A stretch of DNA of 29,003 nt from ANME-2 cluster archaeon (lineage in GTDB: Archaea; Halobacteriota; Methanosarcinia; Methanosarcinales; Methanocomedenaceae), in the NCBI GenBank assembly GCA_023544605.1, contig JAMJFQ010000005.1, positions 1-29,003 of the forward strand. The letters run 5' to 3'. Below, in pieces: positions 10,703 through 18,630 of the stretch. Position numbers and translations under genes: made by a program. Each line of letters opens with the position of its first letter. The first letter of the stretch is position 1. The notes beneath the pieces were generated by a model that was not told the origin of the DNA, made no database searches, and saw nothing but the letters and a program-made list of their open reading frames with translations.

Positions 10703-11902
10703 ATGCCCAGGAAAATTGAACATTGTTCAAAGAATATGAAAGAGCTCCTTGTGGGGATGAAAGATACTTCTGAACTAATGCTTGACCTTGCATATTCTGC
10801 TGTAATCTATGACGATGAAGACATAGCAGAAGAAGTACTCCGTCTGGAAGAAAAAGTGGATACCCTTGAATATCACATGAAGATCACGGCCATGCAGGCT
10901 GCCCGCAGCATCGACGATGCCCACCAGTTATCAGGCGTCCTGAAAGCAGCATCAGCAGCAGAGAATATTGCCAACGCTGCAGGTGATATTGCCAATATCG
11001 TATGGCTTAAGATGGGCATCCCGCCAGAACTCAAGGCAGATATTCGTGAAGCCGAAGAAACAGTGACCCGGATAACCATTGAACCGGATAGCCCTATTAT
11101 CGGCAAGAACCTGGGTGAGCTCAAGCTTGAGACCGAGACCGGTATGGGCGTCATAGCCATACGCCAGGGTTCTTCATGGATATATGATCCCGAACTGGAC
11201 ACATCTGTCCTGGCAGGGGATATCCTGTTTGCACGGGGTCATGATGAAGGACTGCCCCTTTTCACGGAATTAGTGACAGGGAAGCCCTTTGTAAAACGTG
11301 AGTTCAAATCCACGGGTACCATCGACGACCTGGAGAAGGCCGTAGATATTGTAATCGAGATGAAGAACAAATCAGAACTCTCTGTAGGGCTTGCTTATTC
11401 TGCTGTTCTGTTCTATAACAAGGAGATCGCTGATGAGGTCAGGATACTGGAAGAAGAGATGGACCAGATGAAGTACGAACTCCAGCACTGGGTGCTTGAG
11501 AGTGCCAGGCATGTGGAAGATGTTGACCAGCTCAGGGGTCTGCTGCACCTGGCAAACGCTTCAGAATATATTTCGGATGCAGCATATGAGATCGCAGATA
11601 TTGTCCTTCGTGAGATAGAACTGCATCCAATATTCATGATGGCTGTCCGTGAATCTGATGAGGTCATCTCCATGATCAATGTGTATGACTGCTCACCCAT
11701 TGTCAATAAGACCCTGGGTGAACTTAAACTTGAGACCGAGACCGGCATGCATGTAATGGCGGTGAAACGAGGCAGCCGTTGGATATACAGGCCCAGCGCA
11801 AGGACAAAAATAAATAGTAACGACGTATTGATCGCCAGGGGTTCCCTTGAAGGCGAAAAAACCCTCTATGAAATGACCGCATGTCCGGTAGAGTCAGAAT
11901 AA
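10703..11902 (+). CDS. Tandem PhoU-like / RCK_C (TrkA-C) domain protein
   Basis: This soluble 399-residue protein is built as a duplication. Each half has a helical PhoU-like segment (about 8-115 and 215-320) followed by an RCK_C segment (about 125-205 and 330-395). The repeat shows as LDLAYSAVIYDDEDIAEEVL versus VGLAYSAVLFYNKEIADEVR, as two copies of LGELKLETETGM, and as SSWIYDPELDT versus SRWIYRPSART. RCK_C domains commonly gate ion transporters by binding a small ligand, so a regulatory role for the divergently encoded MgtE-like transporter is the simplest inference. The transporter is also duplicated, which suggests one regulatory half per transporter half. AGGTAG lies about 7 nt before the ATG. 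The true ligand is unknown. Confidence 0.85.
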   Translation: MPRKIEHCSKNMKELLVGMKDTSELMLDLAYSAVIYDDEDIAEEVLRLEEKVDTLEYHMKITAMQAARSIDDAHQLSGVLKAASAAENIANAAGDIANIVWLKMGIPPELKADIREAEETVTRITIEPDSPIIGKNLGELKLETETGMGVIAIRQGSSWIYDPELDTSVLAGDILFARGHDEGLPLFTELVTGKPFVKREFKSTGTIDDLEKAVDIVIEMKNKSELSVGLAYSAVLFYNKEIADEVRILEEEMDQMKYELQHWVLESARHVEDVDQLRGLLHLANASEYISDAAYEIADIVLREIELHPIFMMAVRESDEVISMINVYDCSPIVNKTLGELKLETETGMHVMAVKRGSRWIYRPSARTKINSNDVLIARGSLEGEKTLYEMTACPVESE

Positions 11903-11971
11903 TAGCTCCAGGACAATAAGACGGCAATACAGACTATCTTTTTAGCTATTAGAATAATTAAAATTGAAGAG

Positions 11972-11995
11972 AGGCTGGAACTACCCATCCAGCCT
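11972..11995. terminator. Bidirectional hairpin between convergent genes
   Basis: AGGCTGGA and TCCAGCCT form a perfect 8-bp stem with an 8-base loop. It lies between the stop codons of the PhoU/RCK_C gene (plus) and rpl12 (minus). T-rich sequence follows on the minus strand, and a T6 run follows some 25 nt further on the plus strand. It probably acts as a transcript end or 3' stabiliser for both. Confidence 0.6.
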
Positions 11996-12021
11996 ATCGT
12001 GTTTAGAGTACTGAGACTTTT

Positions 12022-12339
12022 TTAACCGAACAGGGCACCCAGACCTTCCATTCCGCTCTCTTCAGCCTCTTCTTCAGTTTCCTCGGCTGCTGCCTCTTCG
12101 GCTGCAGCTGCAGGGGCTTCAGACGCTGCGGCGGCGGGTGCTGCTGCAGCAGTTGGTGCTGCGAAAGCGGCCTTCTCGATAGCTTCTGAGATGTCGATAC
12201 CTTCTAATGATGCTGTCAGGGCTTTTACCCTTACTGCATCCACTTCAACACCTGCAGATTCCAGGATGGCTGTGATTGTGTCTTCTGTGACTTCTTTACC
12301 TGCATTGTGCAGTAATAGTGCTGCATAAACATATTCCAT
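12022..12339 (-). CDS. rpl12: Ribosomal protein L12 (P1 stalk protein)
   Basis: This is the archaeal P1/L12 acidic stalk protein that recruits translation GTPases. It is 105 residues: an N-terminal helical dimerisation domain beginning MEYVYAALLLHNAGKEVTED, an Ala-rich hinge, an acidic stretch (EEAAAEETEEEAEES), and the conserved tail MEGLGALFG that binds elongation factors. The tail matches the end of the upstream L10 protein. GGTGAT lies 5 nt before the ATG. It is the last gene of the secE-spt5-rpl11-rpl1-rpl10-rpl12 block, and a hairpin follows at 11972-11995. Confidence 0.97.
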   Translation of the reverse strand: MEYVYAALLLHNAGKEVTEDTITAILESAGVEVDAVRVKALTASLEGIDISEAIEKAAFAAPTAAAAPAAAASEAPAAAAEEAAAEETEEEAEESGMEGLGALFG

Positions 12340-12385
12340 TTCTTATCACCTTTTATCAATTATTGACTGTAATTTATTCGTAAAT

Positions 12386-13414
12386 CTATCCGAACAGGGC
12401 TCCGAGCCCTCCGGCTGCATCCTCTTCGGTTACTTCTTCAGCAGTTTCCTCTTCTGCCTTTTCCTCGGTAGGTGCGGTTTCTTCATCACTTCCGGACTCT
12501 GGTGGGGTCACTGCTGCCTGTGCGCCCAGTTTTGCTTTCATATCATCGTCCAGTGCTTCATCTGACAATATACTTGCCAGAGCCATCATCTCACTCTGGG
12601 CTTTGGACAGTAATGTATCCATCACACCATGAGTAAATATTACTCCATTCACTGCCAGATTCCTGGACTCCATGACCGCCTTTGCCAGTAGTATCTGGAT
12701 TGTAGCACTGGTTGGATATGCCGCATTGACCGCCAGGTTGAATGCCTGCCGGGCCGCTGCTGTGAAATTTTGTGAGTACAATGCCTCGTCAATTTCAAGT
12801 TCAGATCCTTCCAGCAGTATCCCATCCTCGAAAGTTGCCCGAAGGTCCAGTCCCAGTTCAAGGGGATAGATCTCAAGACGTGTCAGCATACTTGCCAGTT
12901 TCTGAGAAACCACTTCTCCTTCCTTTGCCACAACTTTTGTTTCCCTGATAACAACTTTTCCGCCGTCTATAGAGGCAGGTATACCAGCTGTTTGCAGCTC
13001 ACCCACAATGGGGCCAGGCGGGAATGCCGTGGGACCTTTCTCGACAATAATATCCTTAGGAGATATCATGCCGCCCTTTATAGGTGAAGGTGTCTTGCTT
13101 GAATTGAGGAGTTTAAATATTTTAAACGAATTTGTTTGGGAAAATATCAGACCTGTTTCCTTGTCGATATACTTCTCGAGGGATTTCACCTCATCAGATG
13201 ACTCTTCTATTGCCCTGCGCATCAGGGTATTCTTGCAAACCTTGATCAGCACTGAATCCCTCAGGCTAGAACGCATCTGCTGGAACTGTTTCGAAGGCAG
13301 TCCGTGAATACCTACTAATCCCACTACAGGATATTCATTGATCTTGGCTTTGATATCTTCGATCTCGTCCTTCTTCCATTTGGGTATATGTTCACTGTGG
13401 TGCACGTCATCCAT
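12386..13414 (-). CDS. rpl10: Ribosomal protein L10 (P0 stalk base)
   Basis: P0/L10 anchors the L12 stalk dimers to 23S rRNA near the L11 site. It is 342 residues. The RNA-binding N-terminal domain begins HIPKWKKDEIEDIKAKINEYPVV and contains the typical GLPSKQFQQMRSSLR region. Helices that bind L12 dimers follow. The C-terminus is an acidic linker ending GGLGALFG, the same factor-binding tail as L12. Its ATG lies 1 nt after the L1 stop, and the ribosome binding site GGTGAT is inside the last L1 codons, so the two are probably translationally coupled. Confidence 0.97.
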   Translation of the reverse strand: MDDVHHSEHIPKWKKDEIEDIKAKINEYPVVGLVGIHGLPSKQFQQMRSSLRDSVLIKVCKNTLMRRAIEESSDEVKSLEKYIDKETGLIFSQTNSFKIFKLLNSSKTPSPIKGGMISPKDIIVEKGPTAFPPGPIVGELQTAGIPASIDGGKVVIRETKVVAKEGEVVSQKLASMLTRLEIYPLELGLDLRATFEDGILLEGSELEIDEALYSQNFTAAARQAFNLAVNAAYPTSATIQILLAKAVMESRNLAVNGVIFTHGVMDTLLSKAQSEMMALASILSDEALDDDMKAKLGAQAAVTPPESGSDEETAPTEEKAEEETAEEVTEEDAAGGLGALFG

Positions 13415-13415
13415 A

Positions 13416-14057
13416 TTACATCACCTTCACAGATGGTCCCATGGTGGTCTTGACGTAGACCGACCTGATATTCTGCTTGCCATTCGTCAGGTTTTGCTCG
13501 ATCCTGTCAATGACCGCCTGTATGTTCTGTGCAAGTTCTTCAGCTCCCATATCCCCCCTTCCTACTGGAAGATGGAATGTGAGCCTGTCCTTGCTGCGTA
13601 CCCTGATGGAGTTCTTGGCCTTCTTGATAACATCCTCAATGTTCTTATCAGGGGTCAACGGTTCAGGCATCTTGCCCCTGGGACCGAGAACAGGTCCAAG
13701 AGACTTGGCAATGGTTGGCATAAACGCTACATCTGATACAAAAAAGTCTATATCATTAGCCAGTTCCCGAGCTTTTGACTTATTATCACCCAGACTTTCG
13801 ATCTCTTCAGGGTCAATTATCATCTCTGCACCGGCACCAGTTGCTCTTTGGGCAACATCACCTTTGGCAAAAACGGCTATCTTGATGGATTTGCCCAGCC
13901 CGTTTGGAAGGATGATCTCTTCATCCACACGGTTCGCAGGCAGGCTCATATCAATATTCTTAAGATTAAATGCCAGGTCAACGCTTTCAGTGAATTTGCG
14001 TTCTGGCGCCGTTTCAAGCGCCTGTTTTACTGCTTGAATTGTCTCATCTAATATCAT
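13416..14057 (-). CDS. rpl1: Ribosomal protein L1
   Basis: L1 forms the mobile stalk near the E site and releases deacylated tRNA. It is 213 residues, normal for archaea. The protein begins MILDETIQAVKQALETAPERKFTESVDL and holds the conserved GPRGKMPEPLTPDKN segment near the middle, with MGPSVKV at the end. The ATG has a strong GGAGG 5 nt upstream. In other archaea and in bacteria, L1 represses its own operon by binding an mRNA mimic of its rRNA site. A 113-base gap before this gene contains a hairpin (14087-14114) that could serve that role, but this is not shown. Confidence 0.97.
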   Translation of the reverse strand: MILDETIQAVKQALETAPERKFTESVDLAFNLKNIDMSLPANRVDEEIILPNGLGKSIKIAVFAKGDVAQRATGAGAEMIIDPEEIESLGDNKSKARELANDIDFFVSDVAFMPTIAKSLGPVLGPRGKMPEPLTPDKNIEDVIKKAKNSIRVRSKDRLTFHLPVGRGDMGAEELAQNIQAVIDRIEQNLTNGKQNIRSVYVKTTMGPSVKVM

Positions 14058-14086
14058 GTAAACCTCCGTAGTATTTGCGACATGCG

Positions 14087-14114
14087 CAACCGACCTTACA
14101 ATCTTCTACGGTTG
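14087..14114 (-). promoter_or_regulatory. Hairpin in the rpl1 leader
   Basis: In the unusually long gap between rpl11 and rpl1 the minus strand has CAACCG and CGGTTG arms around a 16-base loop, about 30 nt before the rpl1 start. TTTAAA near 14149 is a possible internal promoter. A role in L1 feedback control is a guess from operon biology. Confidence 0.3.
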
Positions 14115-14170
14115 TGTAGGAAGTTCCTTTTACTGCATGACAAGTACTTTAAACTATCGGTCTCTCAGGC

Positions 14171-14647
14171 TTATGCTTCGAGCCTGTCATCAAAATCACC
14201 GGATCTTACCGCCTTTTGTGCTTCCCTGGGGTCCATATCTTCCACAGTCACACCCATAGGCACACACGTACCGATGACCTCATTAACAGCGGACTTAAAA
14301 TCGGTGGCAAGCAAGCTGTCCCTTTTCATCCTTGCAACTTTTGCAGCCTGTTCAATGGTCATGTTGGCTAATATTTCGGTCCCTGCCAGTCCGGACCCTT
14401 TCTCCAGGCCAACTTCCTTCAATATCAATGCAGACGTTGGAGGTGTGCCGATCTCAATAGTATAATTTTTTTTATCATCAAAGATGATCTTTACAGGGAC
14501 CTGCATCCCGTTAAAGTCTGCAGTCTTCTCATTAATACTATCCACGATCTCCTTGATATTCACGCCCATGGGACCAAGGGCCGGACCCAGTGGAGGACCG
14601 GGATTGGCCTGTCCGCCCGGGACTAATGCTTCAACAACTACGCCCAT
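14171..14647 (-). CDS. rpl11: Ribosomal protein L11
   Basis: L11 binds the GTPase-associated region of 23S rRNA at the stalk base. It is 158 residues. The N-terminal domain shows EALVPGGQANPGPPLGPALGP followed by MGVNIKEIV, the proline-rich signature of L11. The C-terminal RNA-binding domain follows, with a short acidic end. GAGG lies about 8 nt before the ATG. It is 43 nt downstream of spt5 and 113 nt upstream of rpl1, so it joins the transcription factor with the ribosomal stalk genes as in other Euryarchaeota. Confidence 0.97.
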   Translation of the reverse strand: MGVVVEALVPGGQANPGPPLGPALGPMGVNIKEIVDSINEKTADFNGMQVPVKIIFDDKKNYTIEIGTPPTSALILKEVGLEKGSGLAGTEILANMTIEQAAKVARMKRDSLLATDFKSAVNEVIGTCVPMGVTVEDMDPREAQKAVRSGDFDDRLEA

Positions 14648-14690
14648 TTTTCATTCCTCTCATAATAATTCTAATGTTCGGACCTAAATC

Positions 14691-15167
14691 CTAATCTTCT
14701 TCTTCGCGCTTCAGTACCCGTACATTATCACCACGGACCGTGATGGGTATGGGCACCATTGCCTCGAACAACTCAACGGTAATCTCTTCATGGGTCTCGT
14801 CCACCCGCTTGACCCTGGCTTTTTCTCCTTTGAACGGACCTGTGATCAGTTCTACGATACTACCTTCAGTGATACCAACCACTGCAGTTTTGGGTGTAAG
14901 GAAATGTTCCACTTCAGCAAACGTGGATGCACCTTTTATCAGACTACGAGCATGGGGGAGGGTCTGAATGACCTGTTCCACCTGTTCAGGCGACTGAGCT
15001 TCAACCAGTATATAACCTTTCAGTTCATCAGGAGCAAGTATCGCCCTGACGTCCAGATTCTCTTTCTTTGCCATCATGGCAATGAGATTGGCTACCGAAC
15101 GCTCCTGGTTGGCCGTGGTCTTTACCACGTATATCTCACTGTCTTCTTCTATTACATCCTCGTTCAT
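14691..15167 (-). CDS. spt5: Transcription elongation factor Spt5 (NusG family)
   Basis: Spt5 binds RNA polymerase with Spt4 and promotes processive elongation. From the chosen ATG it is 158 residues: an NGN domain (IYVVKTTANQERSVANLI to the VEHFLTPK region) and a KOW domain (EGSIVELITGPFKGEKARVKRV). I prefer the ATG at 15167, with GTGA 8 nt upstream. A GTG at 15179, adding MSSH, is the alternative: it lies about 26 nt from a TATA-like TTATAT and could be the start of a leaderless message. The gene lies 43-55 nt after secE, the classic archaeal arrangement. Confidence 0.95.
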   Translation of the reverse strand: MNEDVIEEDSEIYVVKTTANQERSVANLIAMMAKKENLDVRAILAPDELKGYILVEAQSPEQVEQVIQTLPHARSLIKGASTFAEVEHFLTPKTAVVGITEGSIVELITGPFKGEKARVKRVDETHEEITVELFEAMVPIPITVRGDNVRVLKREEED

Positions 15168-15222
15168 GTGACTGCTCACTTCCCCCCATAATGTGCGGTT
15201 AATATAATAAACTTTGGTCGAA

Positions 15223-15429
15223 TCATATCAATTTAGGGACTTCGGTCAGGAAGAAATAGATTATGAATCCAACAAACCCGATGATCAAAATACCTGCACC
15301 TGCTACCTTGGCGATCATCAGGAATTCCTCACGGGTGGGTTTGCGGGTAAGTTTCAATATCCGTGTATATTCACTGAGTTTCAACGGTATTGTGGGTGTA
15401 GATTGAGGTTCCTTTGCCAATTTTCTCAC
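15223..15429 (-). CDS. secE: Preprotein translocase subunit SecE (Sec61 gamma)
   Basis: SecE is the small clamp subunit of the SecYEG channel in the cytoplasmic membrane. The protein is 68 residues: an amphipathic helix with SEYTRILKLTRKPTREEFL, the typical Sec61 gamma pattern, then a single membrane segment near residues 43-63 (VAGAGILIIGFVGFIIYFFL) and a short EVPKLI tail. The start is GTG. Its ribosome binding site is poor (AGGAA almost touches the codon), and a TTG four codons later is an alternative. It lies between ftsZ, from which a terminator separates it, and spt5. Confidence 0.9.
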   Translation of the reverse strand: MRKLAKEPQSTPTIPLKLSEYTRILKLTRKPTREEFLMIAKVAGAGILIIGFVGFIIYFFLTEVPKLI

Positions 15430-15492
15430 TTCCTGTTTATAGATGGTCGATAATCATTTCTGCAGGGATGAAGTCTGCTCTGGTCAGGTTCA

Positions 15493-15537
15493 GTACTAAA
15501 AAAACCTTTCGATTGACAGGGAATTACCTGCCAATCG
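15493..15537 (-). terminator. Intrinsic-type terminator after ftsZ
   Basis: On the minus strand, starting 10 nt after the ftsZ stop, CGATTGGCAGG and CCTGTCAATCG form an 11-bp stem (one G-U pair) with a 6-base loop, 15510-15537. It is followed by AAAGG and a T7 run. This has the form of a factor-independent terminator and should end the ftsZ transcript before secE. Confidence 0.75.
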
Positions 15538-15547
15538 AGATGTATAT

Positions 15548-16660
15548 TCATTTTACGAAATCAATACCAAAGCGACTGGTGATGTTTTTAGCGCTTCCTT
15601 TACCGTATATTTGTGCGGATTTAACGCCTGTGACAACCAACATGGTGCGAATGGAATGTTCCAGTGCTGGATCTACTTGTGCACCCCAGATAAGCCTTGC
15701 TTCGGGGTCGATCTTGCTGTAGACCTCTTCAACCACACTCTCTGCTTCTGCTATGGTCATATCAGGCCCACCCACCACATTTACCAGAGCGGATGTTGCG
15801 CCTGAGATATCCACGTCAAGCAGGGGGCTGCGAAGTGCTTTTTGTACGGATTCGGCAGCCTTATCCTCGCCGTCAGATTCACCAAGACCTATCATTGCCA
15901 CGCCACCCTTTTGCATAACGGTTCTGACATCGGCAAAGTCCAGGTTTACCAGTCCGGGTTTTGTGATAAGTTCGGTAATACCTTTTACAGCACGCATCAA
16001 CACTTCGTCCGAAACCTTGAACGCGGCCTGCAGGGGCAATCTTGGCACCACTTCCAGAAGTTTATCATTAGGCACCACAATGACGGTATCAGCCACATCC
16101 CTGAGACGCTCAAGTCCTGCTTCAGCATTAGTCCGCCTGATATTACCTTCAACTGCAAATGGCAGTGTGACAACTGCAATGGTCAGCGCACCCACATCCC
16201 TGGCATGCTCGGCCACCACTGGTGCAGAACCAGTACCTGTGCCACCACCAAGACCACATGTAATAAAGACCATATCCGATCCTTCGACCGCAGTCTTTAT
16301 TTTATCTTCACTCTCTTTGGCAGCATCCTCACCTATTTGTGGTAAGCTACCTGCACCCAGCCCCCGGGTCTTTTTCTGACCTATCAGGATCTTTCTTTGA
16401 GCCGTGATATGTAAAAGATGCTGTGCATCCGTGTTCAGTGCGTAGAGTTCGGCACCAGAGATACCTTCCTCAGTCATTCTCTGTATCGTATTACAACCGC
16501 TGCCACCACAACCGATCACACGAATATTGGTTTTTAGTTGTTTGAGAACTTCTTCCAGTTCTTCATCGGTCTGGCCCAGATTAATAGTATTCGATGACAT
16601 TTCCCTGGTCCGACCTTCCATATTAGCTCTGGTGATAGCTTCTTTAATGATGGATTCCAT
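15548..16660 (-). CDS. ftsZ: Cell division protein FtsZ
   Basis: FtsZ is a tubulin-like GTPase that forms the division ring. It has 370 residues from the ATG at 16660. The GTP site shows IGCGGSGCNTI (49-59) and the tubulin signature GGGTGTGS (138-145). The T7 synergy region with NLDFADVRTVM carries the catalytic aspartates. A TTG five codons upstream is open, but AGGGA lies 7-8 nt before the ATG. Its position next to secE and spt5 is the usual place of euryarchaeal ftsZ1. The C-terminus lacks a long linker and ends RFGIDFVK. A strong terminator follows, so it seems to be transcribed separately from the secE block. Confidence 0.97.
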   Translation of the reverse strand: MESIIKEAITRANMEGRTREMSSNTINLGQTDEELEEVLKQLKTNIRVIGCGGSGCNTIQRMTEEGISGAELYALNTDAQHLLHITAQRKILIGQKKTRGLGAGSLPQIGEDAAKESEDKIKTAVEGSDMVFITCGLGGGTGTGSAPVVAEHARDVGALTIAVVTLPFAVEGNIRRTNAEAGLERLRDVADTVIVVPNDKLLEVVPRLPLQAAFKVSDEVLMRAVKGITELITKPGLVNLDFADVRTVMQKGGVAMIGLGESDGEDKAAESVQKALRSPLLDVDISGATSALVNVVGGPDMTIAEAESVVEEVYSKIDPEARLIWGAQVDPALEHSIRTMLVVTGVKSAQIYGKGSAKNITSRFGIDFVK

Positions 16661-16686
16661 CCTTTCATCCCTCAAAGTTTAACCTT

Positions 16687-18102
16687 TTAATCTCTATATA
16701 TGGTATGAACCTTTATTGTTTTTACATTCGTTTCATAAACCATATCCGGACTCACTTTTTTATTACCAACTGAAACCGTCTCTCCTCTCGCCAGTGCCCC
16801 GAACGTTGGTCCTGAGGTAATTCCGAGTTTCCTGGCAAGTTCCGGACTGAACTTCTTGGTAATGAGGTATAGCGTACCCTCATCCTTATGATATCGTATA
16901 TCGTAGTGTTCTTTTAGTATATTAATGCATTCATTTGTCAATTCCTCGGCCACAAGACGGGCGCAGTCGTCATCGATTCCAATGAGTATGTGGGAGAATT
17001 GTCCGTTCTTGTGTTCCAGATATGCAATGCTGTGGGCTGCAAGGAACTCTTTCAGTCTGGGACGGTCCAGTTTTTCGGCTTCCCGCAGCAGTTCTGGGCT
17101 GATCTTTGTTACTTTCACCTTGGGACACACACACTCAAGGCATGCATTCTTAAATTCGCACTTGATACCTTCTGTTATCCTGGCACGACCTGACGGGCAA
17201 AGGTCATTCATCTTTTTACGCAGCACTTTACACAGCTCCCACGGCACCCCATCCATTTCTCTGATGTCGCTTTCTCTGAGCACTTCATATCCCAGCCCCT
17301 CAATGATCGAGGTCAGGCGATTGCGCTGCTTTGCACTCATTGACTTGCGGTCCAGGTATGCGAAATCCGCACATGAACGCTCAAATGCCTGCTTAATAAG
17401 TGTTTCATCCAGTTCATCGAGTTTGTATGTGGGGAAGATATGCCCAAAGGTCATCTCAATATCTTCCATAAGTTTGGTCTGACGGGGAGCATAATGATTG
17501 CCTCCAAAACCAACGGCTACAGGTACATCCTCGTTGCCGAGCATAAGTATTGCGTTAGCCACAATACGACCTGCCAGTGGGTCAACCCATTCTTTCTCAG
17601 TACTACCTATCTCCACGAACACAGACGGTGTTTTCAGGCCGCTCGGACCGTGATGAGTACTCTCGATCGATGCTTGAAAATCCTCGTTCTTACTCAGTGT
17701 CTTGAGATTCATGTATATAGAGCGTATTGTCTGGGGCGAAGTCGAAGCCAGTTCCATGGGATTCCCCCCCAGCTTTGCTTCTTTTGTATTACCTGTGGGA
17801 TGGACCGTAAGTATCTGTCTTCCATCTTTACTGCGGTGCCTCGAAGCAAATATGATGATGTCAGAATCTAATCCACATTCTTCCAGCCGCCTGTCCAGTC
17901 CCTCCTGGTAGATATGCATACCCTCTATCTCCACCATCCTGAACATCTTAAACTCGAAAGCAGAGATCACGCTGGGACAGTCAATGTCGATGGGCACCCA
18001 ATTCCTTATCTCCAGCAGCATGTTCTTGATGTTCTGGCTGGCAAGGTCTTCTTTTGAGATGATTATAGTTGTTTTTCCGATTGTGGTCTGATTTGATGCT
18101 AT
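16687..18102 (-). CDS. dtdA: D-aminoacyl-tRNA deacylase, archaeal type, with C-terminal extension
   Basis: DtdA removes D-amino acids wrongly attached to tRNA. Family motifs are present: STHHGPSGLKTP, FVEIGSTEKEW and GFGGNHYAPR. The catalytic core is about 270 residues. A further 200 residues follow, with a cysteine cluster (Cys315, Cys321, Cys324, Cys326) that could bind metal. The start is a puzzle. The conserved N-terminus (TTIIISKEDLASQN) has no ATG, GTG or TTG just before it. The only upstream in-frame option is a TTG at 18201, which lies upstream of a good TATA box (18158-18167). I place the start at ATA (18102), where AGGTGG lies 10 nt upstream and ATG would give MASNQTT. A rare AUA start or a base error are both possible. 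Confidence 0.88.
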   Translation of the reverse strand: MASNQTTIGKTTIIISKEDLASQNIKNMLLEIRNWVPIDIDCPSVISAFEFKMFRMVEIEGMHIYQEGLDRRLEECGLDSDIIIFASRHRSKDGRQILTVHPTGNTKEAKLGGNPMELASTSPQTIRSIYMNLKTLSKNEDFQASIESTHHGPSGLKTPSVFVEIGSTEKEWVDPLAGRIVANAILMLGNEDVPVAVGFGGNHYAPRQTKLMEDIEMTFGHIFPTYKLDELDETLIKQAFERSCADFAYLDRKSMSAKQRNRLTSIIEGLGYEVLRESDIREMDGVPWELCKVLRKKMNDLCPSGRARITEGIKCEFKNACLECVCPKVKVTKISPELLREAEKLDRPRLKEFLAAHSIAYLEHKNGQFSHILIGIDDDCARLVAEELTNECINILKEHYDIRYHKDEGTLYLITKKFSPELARKLGITSGPTFGALARGETVSVGNKKVSPDMVYETNVKTIKVHTIYRD

Positions 18103-18157
18103 GCCGGATACACCACCTGTTAAAAGGAAAGTATTAGGGTTCGATATGACGTATATG

Positions 18158-18167
18158 TATATTAAAA
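18158..18167 (-). promoter_or_regulatory. TATA box of dtdA
   Basis: TTTTAATATA on the minus strand. About 26 nt downstream would place the transcript start near 18137, just before the AGGTGG ribosome binding site (18113-18118). This argues against the far upstream TTG at 18201 as the translation start. Confidence 0.5.
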
Positions 18168-18210
18168 TTTCATTTGGATACGTGAGTATGACAAATGACA
18201 ACCACCATCA

Positions 18211-18220
18211 ATTATATATG
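18211..18220 (+). promoter_or_regulatory. TATA box of the small membrane protein gene
   Basis: ATTATATATG lies about 30 nt upstream of the likely transcript start near 18242. GGAGG (18258-18262) and the ATG at 18271 follow in good spacing. It is divergent from the dtdA promoter. Confidence 0.45.
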
Positions 18221-18270
18221 TTATCATTTCAATAGTTTGATTGGTTTATGAGGAACTGGAGGCAGTGTCT

Positions 18271-18630
18271 ATGTATTTAACTCAGATGGATTTTGTAAGC
18301 ACGTTTATATGGCTCTATAATATCGGCGCTGCATTCATTATACTGTTCCTGATAATCCAGATCTTACTGATATCGAGGAAACTGGATACTGACATTATCC
18401 GTGCCCGTTTATTTTTGAACATGGATATCCTGGGCGAGACCTGGAAATACATATCCATTGCCGGTGCGGCTTTTGGCATTAATGCTTTGACCGGTTTTGT
18501 CAGGTTTAACACGGATATAAATACGTACATTCTCTGGGAAATTACTGAGGTAATTTTCCTGGCCGCTTTTATAGCAATGATATACCAGTGGTACCAGTTC
18601 GTCGGTGGACTGATATCTAAAGAAAAATAG
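18271..18630 (+). CDS. Small membrane protein, paralog of the one at 23887
   Basis: I do not recognise a family with known function. The 119-residue protein has about four hydrophobic segments: roughly residues 10-32, 50-70, 80-97 and a last one ending before QWYQF. Between the first two is a charged cytosolic-type loop, SRKLDTDIIRARLFLNMD. The same loop pattern (RK-x-D-x-DII-x-x-x-LFL-x-x-D) occurs in the membrane protein at 23887, so the two are paralogs. I chose the ATG at 18271, with GGAGG 8 nt upstream, over the upstream TTG. It converges on a KaiC-like gene. The 156-base gap between them (18631-18786) holds a weak GGAGTG/CACTCC hairpin and nothing else I can name. Confidence 0.75.
   Translation: MYLTQMDFVSTFIWLYNIGAAFIILFLIIQILLISRKLDTDIIRARLFLNMDILGETWKYISIAGAAFGINALTGFVRFNTDINTYILWEITEVIFLAAFIAMIYQWYQFVGGLISKEK

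Noticed and set aside
15753..16379. Plus-strand frame of 208 codons
   Set aside because: It is antisense to ftsZ across the tubulin signature and shows no recognisable domain.
16661..16675. TTG start for FtsZ five codons upstream
   Set aside because: AGGGA is spaced correctly for the ATG at 16660 and overlaps the TTG-proximal codons, so the ATG is preferred.
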